From Citrus sinensis (taxonomy: Eukaryota > Streptophyta > Magnoliopsida > Sapindales > Rutaceae), in contig NC_068556.1 of the NCBI RefSeq assembly GCF_022201045.2, positions 24,533,501 to 24,597,500 of the forward strand: a stretch of 64,000 bases of DNA. The letters are read 5' to 3'. Position numbers and translations under genes: made by a program. The notes below the pieces were generated by a model. It had not been told where the DNA came from and searched no databases. It was given only the letters and a program-made list of their open reading frames with translations. Positions 1 through 9,700 of the stretch are shown here, piece by piece. How positions within the stretch are numbered: position 1 is the first letter of the stretch; every line of letters starts with the position of its first letter.

Positions 1-12
1 TCTACAAATTTT

Positions 13-140
13 TTTTGTACAAATTGATGTGGCACAATTTAAATGATTGAATTAAATATCTCTTGGTCCACATGTTTTGTTTTTATTATTTTATATTTTT
101 ATTTAATCAATAAATTAATGTCAAATCAGTTTGTACAAAA
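13..140. mobile_element. Small foldback (MITE-like) element at left edge
   Basis: Positions 13-34 and 119-140 are inverted copies of each other: 22 bp with about four mismatches, sharing the core TTTTGTACAAA-TGAT. The interior is AT-rich and non-coding. The size and terminal inversion fit a miniature inverted-repeat element. The outer edge may continue beyond the window, so no target-site duplication can be checked. The short open frame here (43-243) is judged fortuitous. Confidence 0.45.
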
Positions 141-215
141 TAAATTTGTACAAGAGTTTATACAAAATAAATTTGTACAAGAGTTTATACAAAATAAATT
201 TTTACAAGAGTTTAT
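135..215. repeat. 27-bp tandem repeat, three copies
   Basis: Three successive units start at 135, 162 and 189, each reading roughly ACAAAATAAATTTGTACAAG followed by AGTTTAT. The third unit has a G-to-T change (TTTGTACAAG becomes TTTTTACAAG). The array begins inside the right arm of the preceding foldback, so it probably grew by slippage from that arm. Because 27 is a multiple of three, overlapping frames stay open, which creates spurious short peptides. Confidence 0.8.
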
Positions 216-1383
216 GGTTGTATCATCACTTTTTAGAAAATAATTACAAAAAGTTCTCATTATTTTTAAAAATTTTAAATAAAGAAGAATTTAGAAGAAT
301 TAATCAATTAAATCTATCTTAATTTATTTTATTGTGACTTAAATTTTTTATTATATTTAATTAATAAAATTATTTAACTTAAATTTAAATGGATTATTTT
401 ACCCTTAAAGATAAAAATAATAAAAATTTAATCTAACTTCAATAATTTTTTAATTTTATACAAAATTCATTATTTCTAAATAATTAATTCTACTTTATTA
501 ATATGATTATTAATCTTTAATTAAACTAACATAATGTCTCTATGAGAAAATACTCATTAAATTGTTAGGTTATCAAATTTCTATCATTTACATGTAAAAT
601 ATTAAAAATTATTAGATTTCATTTAAGAAATTATGTTATAAGTCACAAAATTAAGTACCTAAAATATTAGATAGAAGAACACATTTTTTTGGAACAAATA
701 GAACATTTTATGTCATAAAGTAAAATAATTAAATAGAGTTTATATTAAAACTACTTTAATAGTTAAAAAAATAAGTAAGAAAAAATATGAAAATGATTTA
801 ATTGATTAATTATAAATTTTTTTATTTGTATTTATTAAAAAAAATGTGTATTTATTGTAAAAAATTTTTTGGAGTGGGTGGCCCTCACCCTTTAATTTAA
901 TTGAATACATTCAGGTTAATTTAATGTGTTGAGCAAAGCTAACTGACGATTTGTGATTCGTCAAATTATTTTGACGGAAAGCTGCGCCATCTTTGATTTC
1001 TCAGGACAGAGGTACATGACTCCTGCAAAATTTGTAGCGTCACCAATCGCAATATTTAACTTGCTATAGTGAAAATTTTTGCTTTATAATTCGGCGCTAC
1101 TTCCAGCGGACATCAAATCATCATAGCGAGTGTTTGGAAAAGCAAGATACACAAATGTGAACGGCTAATGGCTTTTTTCTCGTCTTCCAACTTGTGGATC
1201 CCATCACCAGCCTGTCTTAATCCCACCAGTCAAAAAGTTTTCTGACTAATGGAGTAAATTCCGGAGAGCATAGATCTGATCAATGTTGTAAATTATTCTT
1301 GTGAATATCTTCTCTTTTCTTGACACAATTCTTGCTTTACACTCGTTGGGAGTGTTCAAGTGGTATCAAAAACAATTAGCAAC
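216..1383. other. AT-rich intergenic DNA and upstream region of the WAK-like gene
   Basis: There is no coding sequence. Positions 216-860 are very AT-rich. From about 880 the base composition becomes more balanced toward the start codon at 1384, as expected of a promoter and leader. I see no clear regulatory motif I would defend. Confidence 0.6.
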
Positions 1384-2358
1384 ATGCAGTTCCCTCTCTC
1401 CATAATTTCTAGCCTCGTAACAGTCTTAACCATAACACTCCAGGCACTTCCCATCTTCACACTCTCAACTTGCCGCAGTTTCTGCGGCAACATCCCTATA
1501 AAATACCCGTTCGGCATCGACGACGGCTGCGGCGCCGTGCAGTTCCGGCACATGTTAAACTGCAGTGCTGACTTGTTCTTCATCACACCTTCAGGAGGCT
1601 ACAAGGTCCAATCCATCGACTACAACAAAAAAACACTAACCGTGTATGACCCCGCAATGTCCACATGCTCAATCCTACAACCCCATCATGATTTTATCAT
1701 GACTGATATTCAATCAGCCATCATGCCCCCATCAGCGGACACAGTCTTTGCTCTGCTAAATTGCTCTATAGACTCTCCTGTACTCAATCATTACAAGAAT
1801 CTTTGCTTCAACTTCTCTGGCCATTCTTGTGACGAGCTTTATGGAGGGTGTAATGCGTTTAGGGTTTTTCATTTGTTGAGTAATAGCTCTCCGCCTTGTT
1901 GCTTCACTGGCTATGACACCGTGAGGTACATGAGCATGAATATTTTGGACTGCTCGCATTATACTAGCATCATTAATACGGACAATTTGAAGGGTCTTGG
2001 GCCGTTGGATTGGGTTTATGGGATCAAACTGTCTTATTCGTTACCGGATACTGGGTGTGAACGGTGCTCGGAATCCGGTGGGACTTGTGGGTTTGACACT
2101 GAGACTCAAGGCATCATGTGCCTTTGCTCTAGCTCTTTCAATGCCACTAGAGAATGCGGTAAGAATTATTAATTAATTTTAGATTCTTTGGGCTTAATCT
2201 GGAAATATTCGTAGCTACCAATTAATATGTTCTGATTCATTTGATTTCGTGTTTCAGGTCCAGGCAGTGCTACTGATGAAGCTGTGCCTCATTCTTCACG
2301 GGCATATGTTTATTCAGTTTTTTTAGTTCTAGGAGCATTTCTTTACATGATTTCGTGA
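1384..2358 (+). CDS. Kinase-less wall-associated-receptor-like protein (GUB_WAK_bind + WAK_assoc)
   Basis: Two exons are read: 1384-2158 and 2258-2358 (donor GTAAG, acceptor TTTCAG), giving 291 aa. The first ATG in frame is 1384; the frame upstream has only a GTG. The product starts with a hydrophobic signal peptide (about residues 1-28). A cysteine-rich galacturonan-binding module follows, with the hallmark CGNIPIKYPFGIDDGCG near residues 34-50. The later CERCSESGGTCGFD is typical of the WAK-associated C-terminal domain. The protein then ends in a short hydrophobic tail (SVFLVLGAFLYMIS) with no kinase domain. Family knowledge suggests a secreted or membrane/GPI-anchored cell-wall protein that binds pectin; this is inferred. 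The tail could be a GPI signal or a single membrane anchor. From memory the Arabidopsis counterpart is At3g17350, which also neighbours the POK1 kinesin. Confidence 0.85.
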
Positions 2359-2586
2359 TGTGCTCTTTTTGACTTTTCAAATTAACATTGAGCGTTCTTT
2401 TAACATTTTCTTCTTACTGTAGTGTAAAACTTTGATGAGCAACTGTTAATTTGTAGAAAAAAAGTTTATTATATATTCATATTTTTGGAATTTGAAATCA
2501 GAATGCAATTACGTAAAAACTGGCGCTGCACTTGTTCGATGACCGGCGTTAAGTGTTGTAATTTGTATTGAGCTGATAAATGTTAT

Positions 2587-3081
2587 ATGAAAGCGCACGA
2601 TAAATTAAATACGGATGGTTCCGTTCGAAATTCAAGTGATGCAGGAGCTGGTGGTGTTATTCGTGATTATGTTGGAAATTGGATTTCGGGATTTTGTATG
2701 AATATTGGGGAGTATACGGTGGTTATGGCGGAGCTATGGGATCTTTATCAAGGGCTACTCTTGGCATGGGAGGCTGACATAAAATGGCTATAAGTGGAAG
2801 TGGATAGTCTGTGTGTTACACAAATGATTTCTAAGCAGGTAGTCGTGCCCAATGTTTCCTATGCTTTAGTGGTTGCAGTACGTGATCTTCTTAATAGGAA
2901 CTGGCAAGTCTGTCTAACCCACATCTATCGTGAAGCGAATTCAGTTGCAGATTTCATGGCCAATATGGCTCTTTCTCTCCCTAATGGGATGCATTTATTT
3001 ACTAGTCCGCCTGTGGGCATTTATTCAGCTATTTTGCAGGACATGATTGGGGTTGCTAAACCCCGTATTGTTCCGATTTAG
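2587..3081 (+). pseudogene. LINE RNase H-domain remnant with one internal stop
   Basis: One frame runs from the target DNA into an RNase H-like domain. It opens with NTDGSV, carrying the first catalytic Asp, followed by AGAGGVIRD. A TAA stop lies at 2791-2793. The same frame then continues with VEVDSL, TQMISKQ, HIYREANSVADFMANMA and a terminal stop at 3079-3081. The HxxREAN-xAD motif is the conserved C-terminal part of plant LINE RNase H. The single stop breaks the domain between its second and third conserved blocks, so no functional enzyme is expected. It is not a host RNase H gene: the flanking duplication and A-tail show a retroinsertion. Confidence 0.85.
2590..2607. repeat. Target-site duplication, left copy
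   Basis: AAAGCGCACGATAAATTA lies immediately upstream of the LINE fragment and pairs with 3116-3133. The one difference (G versus A at the sixth base) indicates some age after insertion. Confidence 0.85.
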
Positions 3082-3118
3082 CTCTTTTTACAGAGCCCTT
3101 ATTAATAAAAAAAAAAAA
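2608..3118 (+). mobile_element. 5'-truncated LINE (non-LTR retrotransposon) insertion
   Basis: The insertion carries only the C-terminal RNase H domain of a plant LINE ORF2 and ends in an A-rich tail (3105-3118). It is flanked by an 18-bp near-perfect direct repeat, AAAGCRCACGATAAATTA, at 2590-2607 and 3116-3133 with one mismatch. That repeat is the target-site duplication. Truncation at the 5' end, an A-rich tail and a duplication of this size are classic for target-primed reverse transcription. The first residues of the open frame (KAHDKL) come from target DNA, not from the element. Confidence 0.88.
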
Positions 3119-3133
3119 GCACACGATAAATTA
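3116..3133. repeat. Target-site duplication, right copy
   Basis: AAAGCACACGATAAATTA lies immediately after the A-rich tail. Its first bases overlap the A-run, so the exact edge is uncertain by two or three bases. Confidence 0.85.
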
Positions 3134-3275
3134 TTAAATTATTCTTATTTTTTTAATTGCGCAATTGAGTCGCTCCATAAATAATTAAATATATAGAGTA
3201 GTAATTTTATGGCGAAAAGTCAAAATTAAAGTCCAAATAATTTGTGATCCTAAATTTTGTGAATGACAGTGGAGC

Positions 3276-3876
3276 TGTTTATTTTTTTAACTTAATTAAT
3301 TTAATATTAATAAAATAAGTTATTAAATTTGTTTATTTTTCAACTTAATGAAAATTTATTAAGTCTTTAAGGTATTAACTTAATTTTTCTAACTTTTTGC
3401 TTAATTAAAAAAGTTTGAATTATATCATTAAAAGATATTTTCTAAAATATCTCTATCTAATTAATTAATTTATCATTCTTAACTAAATATATTTTAATAA
3501 TTATCATTATTACCCGTCTCTATATAACTTATGATAATATATAGTGGTAGACTATTATTATTTTTATCTTTTTATTTTCTTCAAATTAACTTTCTTTATC
3601 TTCATAATTTTTTATTAGTATTTTTCATAAAAAAATCATAAACTATAATAAAATCGATCAAGATATATAATATAGAATATTAAAGAGTTGTATTCAATTG
3701 AATATAATTTATGTTATGATAATATATTATCTTATTATATTCTTTGATATGTTTATTATTTATTTAACATTTATAATTTGTAAGGGCATAAATATAAAAA
3801 AAAATAGTTTTCAAATTTTTTAAGTAAAAAAATAACTTAATATTTATTTTTAGTAATTCAGACAAAAAAATAAACA
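3276..3876. mobile_element. Possible ~600-bp MITE with 13-bp perfect inverted ends
   Basis: TGTTTATTTTTTT at 3276-3288 is matched by its exact reverse complement at 3864-3876. Inward of each end there is looser inverted similarity (AACTTAAT/ATTAAGTT-type blocks). The interior is AT-rich without coding capacity. The ends are low-complexity, so chance is a real alternative, and I could not define a target duplication. Confidence 0.35.
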
Positions 3877-5274
3877 TATCATTAAGATTCAGACATTCAG
3901 CTTTATTTAGAATTCAGAGTACTTGAGATCTATTTAGATTTCAGACATAAAACAAATACAACTACATCTAACTTGCATGTTGCATTTTAGTATGAGTCTC
4001 GCTACAATACTACTACAAAATTTGTCTAGTGCAATTAGTAGGATACCAAATTATTGTATCGAATATACTACTTTTATTTATAATAGTCTTCTCACTGATC
4101 ATTCTAAGTGATGAAACAACACAAGTAAAAATCATTGCGAATGAATTTTGATCATATGAGCTTATTGTTAGCCAAGAAGGCAAGAAGCACATAATCAAGA
4201 AAACGAATTCAATCCTCTTTCCTTTTTCCTCTACTTGCTCATCAATCAAATATTTTAGTTAAAATTAAAACAAACGAACAAGTGATAGGTCCAAAATAAT
4301 CACAGAATTAAAACATTTCCTAATCGAACCATGTAGAAAAGTAAAGAAAAGACTATTATAAATGAGAGTACAAAACGGACTATTTTTACAACTTGGGGAT
4401 TGGTATTAGTGAATTATTAACCATGGTTAATTATCTACGGCGCAATTACTTAAGGAGAGTCTCTTGGTGATGACAGGCCCATGTGTTTTTGTGGGGGTGT
4501 CTGCCAATTTTTCTGACACATGTTGCTACGTGGCTACTACAATAAAACCCAAAAATTAAAAAGCCTTTAGTTGGTGTTTGCATTGTAAGTAATGAGGGGA
4601 AATGAAAATAAAGGAGGTGAGATGGGAGTAAAATTCAAATTCAATGTTTGAGTTGCTATAGAATTCTATGTGCAAAAGAAATTACTTTTTTATTTTCAAG
4701 CTAAAGAGAAGAGCAAGTGGTGGATAGAGCTTTCATGGAGTGTAAGAAATCGATCCATTAGCTAGATTGAGCATTAATTTTCAACTAATTTTATATTCCC
4801 TCCAATTCTGGTTTCAATTAAGAAGAGATTAGTGTTAATTTGGTATATTATTTTGGTGCATGAACAGAAAACCCTTGTTATTAAAAGCACATGAAGCTCT
4901 ATTATTTCGCAACAACACTTATGGCTTTAATTACTTTTATAGTGCGTTTACTTCTCGTAATCATTGACAACATTTTACTCTTATTTGAGATTGAGATGCT
5001 GTAACTTTTAAGATATAACTGATGTGGAAAAAAAAAGTTGTAACTATAAAACAAAAATTAATAATATGTAGTAAATATAAATTTTAAATAATAATTTCGA
5101 TAAAATTATTAAAGATGCAATAGATTTTTTATTATACAAGTGAAAAATCATATCAACATACTTTCTAAGTTATAGTAGCTAGTGTTTGCCGAACACTTTA
5201 GTACTGTAACTTTTAAACTATAATTGTTCAACCTCAATTCTAAACGCACCCCTACTTCGCAAAATATATATAGG
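3877..5274. other. Intergenic DNA without recognisable genes
   Basis: No credible coding sequence is seen. A possible second small element lies around 4940-5251. It begins near GTGCGTTTA and ends near TAAACGCAC, with inner copies of CTGTAACTTTTAA (near 5000) and CTGTAACTTTTAAAC (near 5206) lying in the same rather than inverted orientation. This is too weak to delimit as an element. Confidence 0.45.
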
Positions 5275-6112
5275 AATTAGAATCAAAATTGTGGGGCCTA
5301 TACTAATTTGGGAATGGAGAATGTGAGACTGATTCTCAAAGAGAGGTGGGAATCAATCTCTCATTCTCAAGACCGTCTATTTTACCCCCATTGAAATTAT
5401 CATATTTCGAAAATGCCTTCATTTACATTATAAAAAGTTAAAAAAAAAAGCAAACATTTTTTCCCAGCCTCCATTGTAGACAACACATTTTTGGCCTCTG
5501 TTGCTAATCACTGATCACGCAGTTGTTGACAGCCAGCCATGCATCTCGCATTGAGCAGCAACATCTTTCGTTGTCGAGCAACAGTCATGGATCTCGGTGC
5601 ACTAATGAGCCCAAGCAGCAGCTCCCCAAATCGCAGCAACATCACCTACCGTCGCCGGAAACAGCAACCATTGATGCTTCACCAGTTGATCTCACACGGA
5701 AGCAGTAGCCAATCTCACCATGTCATCAATCATTGCAAAAATGATGATGGTGATGATTTTTTTTTTTGAAACTATGATGATTTTTTTCCCAAAATGATGA
5801 TGATTATTATTCTTCTTATTATTCTTATTCTTTTCCAACATATATTACTATTTTTATTATTGCCATGTTTATTATTATTAATTTTATCATTACTATTATT
5901 GAAGTAAAGTTATTATTATTTTTTGTTATTATTAACAATAAGTTTTTTGAATAATAATAGTATAACAAACAATAATGAATATTATAATTTTTATTTTTGT
6001 CATTATTATTATTATTTGAATAATAAGAAAAATATTAAAATAAATAAATAAAATTACAATAAAAAATTAAGGACATTTTAATAACTTAAAATAATTCATT
6101 TTGATTCTAATT
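5275..6112. mobile_element. Possible ~840-bp inverted-repeat-bounded element with GC-richer core
   Basis: AATTAGAATCAAAAT at 5275-5289 recurs as its exact reverse complement at 6098-6112. Between the two lies a GC-richer island (about 5515-5710) rich in CAGCA and CAACA units, then ATT/TTC-type microsatellite DNA (about 5770-6060). The bounded layout fits a non-autonomous DNA element that may have picked up foreign sequence. The 15-bp arms are A/T-rich and could also be coincidental. Confidence 0.35.
5770..6060. repeat. ATT/TTA trinucleotide-rich microsatellite tract
   Basis: The tract holds many interrupted ATT, TTA and TTC triplets with no coding potential. It is probably expanded low-complexity DNA inside the preceding inverted-repeat-bounded segment. 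Confidence 0.6.
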
Positions 6113-6771
6113 ATTACAATCTAAATAAATAATTTATTCTATTTTTTATTTCAATTTTTACTTACTCGAGTTTCAATTCATTTGATTCTATTTTAATAAA
6201 TGCACCATTCGTTTTAATATCTAATCATTACGCTTCCTAAATTCTATGGCCCATGTCGATTTATGTCTTTTTCTTTAATCTGGGCCCATTAACGTTTTGC
6301 GAATCCGAAGAAAACTAGATTGGATCTCCACTTTAGCAACGGATCAGCTCCCCTTTGTTCTGTTGCAATCGTCTTTATTCCCCCACACCTACCCAATTCC
6401 AGATTGCCACCTCAGCACAATGCAGAGTAATACAATCATCAATTTTTTTTGAAATCCCATTCGGGGGTCATTTTAATATTATCAAAACGTCAGGGCCTTC
6501 CGCTCAAAATGCACAAAATTTAATTTGAAAATAGGCGGGATTGTTTTTATACTTTCTCTCACCGCTGAGACTGACTTCAGCTTCGAACTTTCCAGTTTCA
6601 AATCTCGAAGCATTTTCTGCAATTCCGTTATTCCCTAACAATCAATAAATTCACAATCAGCACTAAAAAAGATTCTAAAATTTTCAATTTAATCCATTCA
6701 TTCTCTTCGCTGCTAATGTCAATGGAGTAAATTTTAGCAGTTTCTATTCTTCAAAAAACGAATCCAATAAA
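6113..6771 (+). promoter_or_regulatory. Upstream and 5' leader region of the POK1-type kinesin
   Basis: Composition changes from AT-rich to more balanced at about 6240. No upstream ATG-initiated frame of note precedes the start at 6772 (context AAATGTCT). The leader start cannot be placed from sequence alone. Confidence 0.4.
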
Positions 6772-9700
6772 ATGTCTAAAGAAGCTATCAGTTCTCGATT
6801 ACCTTCGAAAACCTCACAAAACGAAGCAAACGAGAATCAGTTTGGAGCTTCATTAAATCCGCTGCATTTTCCGCCGCCGAGATCGCCGTTAAACTCAATC
6901 CCAGATCCGTCTCAGTTCCAGAAAGATATTCAAGAATCCGATCAAGTTTATAGCATTGATCGATCGTTATCGGATAGGAAAGTAGTAGAAACTTCTGGAA
7001 GCTTTGTTGCTACTCATGTCGGTACGCCTAGGGTTTCGGTTCGTAGCCACGGGAAGATTCACTCGGAGCCGAGCTCGGCGCAGAGCACGCCGGCGCGGAG
7101 TGGCTGTTCGCGAGTTTCGCTTGGTGGAAGAGGAGTGAGCTCTTCAGCTTTATTCTCTAGAATTTCAAGAGGGATTTCAGTTGTGAATCATGAAGTTTCT
7201 GTTGATGTGGAACACTTCGAGCTCGTTGATGATCCTTTGTTTTGGAAAGACCACAACGTTCAGGTAACTAAAAGAAATTCAGCTTTTGCTTGTGCCTTTA
7301 ACCCGTTAGAAATTTTACTTGTGGAATATTTTGTACTTGGCGGTTTATGTTCTATTGTTATAACTGTTTTGTGCAAGTTTTATTGAATTTTGATGTGGTG
7401 AGTATTGATGGTTGTAGGTGTTGATAAGAATTCGACCATTGAGTAATATAGAGAGGGTTTCACAAGGGTACGTGCGGTGCTTAAAACAGGATACTGCACA
7501 GACATTGGTGTGGCTTGGTCATCCTGAAACTAGATTTACTTTTGATCATATAGCATGCGAGATGATATCACAGGTATAGATCAAAGAATGCTTTTATGGG
7601 GATAGTTTTTGTTTGAATTATAGTGGAAAAAACTGAGGAAACTTAATTTTACCATGTTTGACTATAGTGGGAATTTGATTTATTCCATCTTAACTAATGA
7701 ATCATTCAATGAATTGGTTTTTTTCTCTTTTCCTGCATTACCATGGAAAATAAAATGGAACTTAAGAAACGGTTTGCATGAACACTTATGAGGTGGATTG
7801 CATGAATTGGGTGCAGGAGAAGTTGTTCAGGGTTGCTGGACTGCCCATGGTGGAGAATTGCTTGTCTGGGTATAATAGCTGTATGTTTGCATATGGCCAG
7901 GTAGGTCATGACTCATGCTGGGCTATAAGTTTCTCATGGTATGAATTGTAGAGCAAACTTTGAAGCATTGGTTGTTTTCTTGCAGACAGGTAGTGGCAAA
8001 ACATATACCATGATGGGTGAGATAAATGAAGTGGAAGGCAAACTCAATGACGATTGCGGCATAACCCCTCGAATATTTGAATATTTATTTTCAAGGATTA
8101 GGATGGTGCGTTGCATAAATTTCTAGTGTTTCTTATCCTTAGATCATTCACACTTAATTGTTATGTAGATCATTTTCATTGTTTGAGATTGTGGGTATTG
8201 AGCTTTTTCTAAAATTTTTATCTTTAGGAAGAAGAAAATAGGAGGGATGAGAGGCTGAAGTTCAGTTGCAAATGTTCATTTTTGGAGATATATAATGAGC
8301 AGATAACAGATCTCTTGGAGCCTTCGTCAACTAATCTACAAGTAATCTTAGTTTTACTGCATAATTCACAGTTGATGTTTTATATTACATCATTGTCGTA
8401 GGTCACAAAACCTAAATTTCTTGTTGTAGCTCAGAGAAGACTTGAAGAAGGGGGTATATGTGGAAAACCTTACAGAATACAATGTGAAAACCGTTAATGA
8501 TGTTGTCAAGCTGCTATTACAGGTGGGAATTCATGGTTAAATCTTGTGCCTGATTCATTTGGTATGAGACTGAGTGTTAAGATAATGGGTAAGATTTGTT
8601 TTTGTACAGGGTGCTGCAAATAGGAAAATGGCAGCAACCTATATGAACAGCGAGAGCAGCCGATCCCACAGTGTTTTAACCTGTATCATTGAAAGCCATT
8701 GGGAGAAAGATTCCATGACCCATTTTAGATTTGCAAGGTTAAATCTAGTAGATTTAGCTGGTTCTGAAAGGTAATTATTGTTTATCATGATAAATTTCAT
8801 ATATTGTTCTGCAATTTTATGAAGCTATAAGCTCATTTCCTATCGACATTGAACTAACTAGATCAAACATTTAGACAGAAGAGCTCTGGTGCAGAAGGAG
8901 ATCGTCTGAAAGAAGCAGCAAATATAAACAAATCATTATCAACTCTTGGGTAAGTTGATCAGAGACCTGCTTCTCGCTTCTCGGTTATCTTCAAAGACAC
9001 TGCAGTACCTTTCTATGATTGCTTTTTATGCTGAGTGTTGTGTCACATGTATTCTTTCTTTTGCCATGCACATTTAAGTGTTGCAAATATGAAACACTCA
9101 ACTGGATAGAAAAGACTAATTTGCAGCATCATTCTCTTTGTATGCTAATTTGGCATGATAGACTGAGTTTTATACACATCATTCTGAAAGCTTTTCTATG
9201 CAATTAAATAGAAGTTTCTCATTTGGACAGTTGATTTACTTTGTTTACTATATTATGCTTAGCTTGGTCATAATGTCTCTTGTGGATTCAGCACAAGGGA
9301 AACATAGACATGTTCCCTACAGAGATTCACGGCTCACTTTCCTACTTCAGGTTAGTTACTAACAAACATCTCTTAACTGAAAATAATTCCATCTAGTTAT
9401 GTGGCCGTAAATTTGGTGCCTCAGAGTAAAGAGATTATGTATAAAGATTTTTGAATGCAGGATTCTCTCGGTGGAAACTCCAAAACAACAATTATTGCAA
9501 ATGTCAGCCCATCTATATGGTCTGTCTTACACCTTAATCGTTTCTCCTGAAACTACATATTACCTTTTTGTGTTTCATTCTTTTTGTAGTTGAAGGTGAG
9601 GCCATCTATTTTTATGAATAAAAGATCTTTTTTCTCTTGCAGCTCCGCAAATGAAACACTGAGCACTTTAAAATTTGCTCAGCGTGCCAAACTTATCCAG

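Noticed and set aside
43-322. Peptide with repeated NKFVQEFIQ units.
   Set aside because: It is the translation of the 27-bp minisatellite; two frames are open equally and the setting is an AT-rich foldback.
5523-5769. Two overlapping short open frames in the GC-richer island.
   Set aside because: They are low-complexity (Ser/Gln/His-rich), run into a microsatellite, have no recognisable domain, and overlap in different frames.
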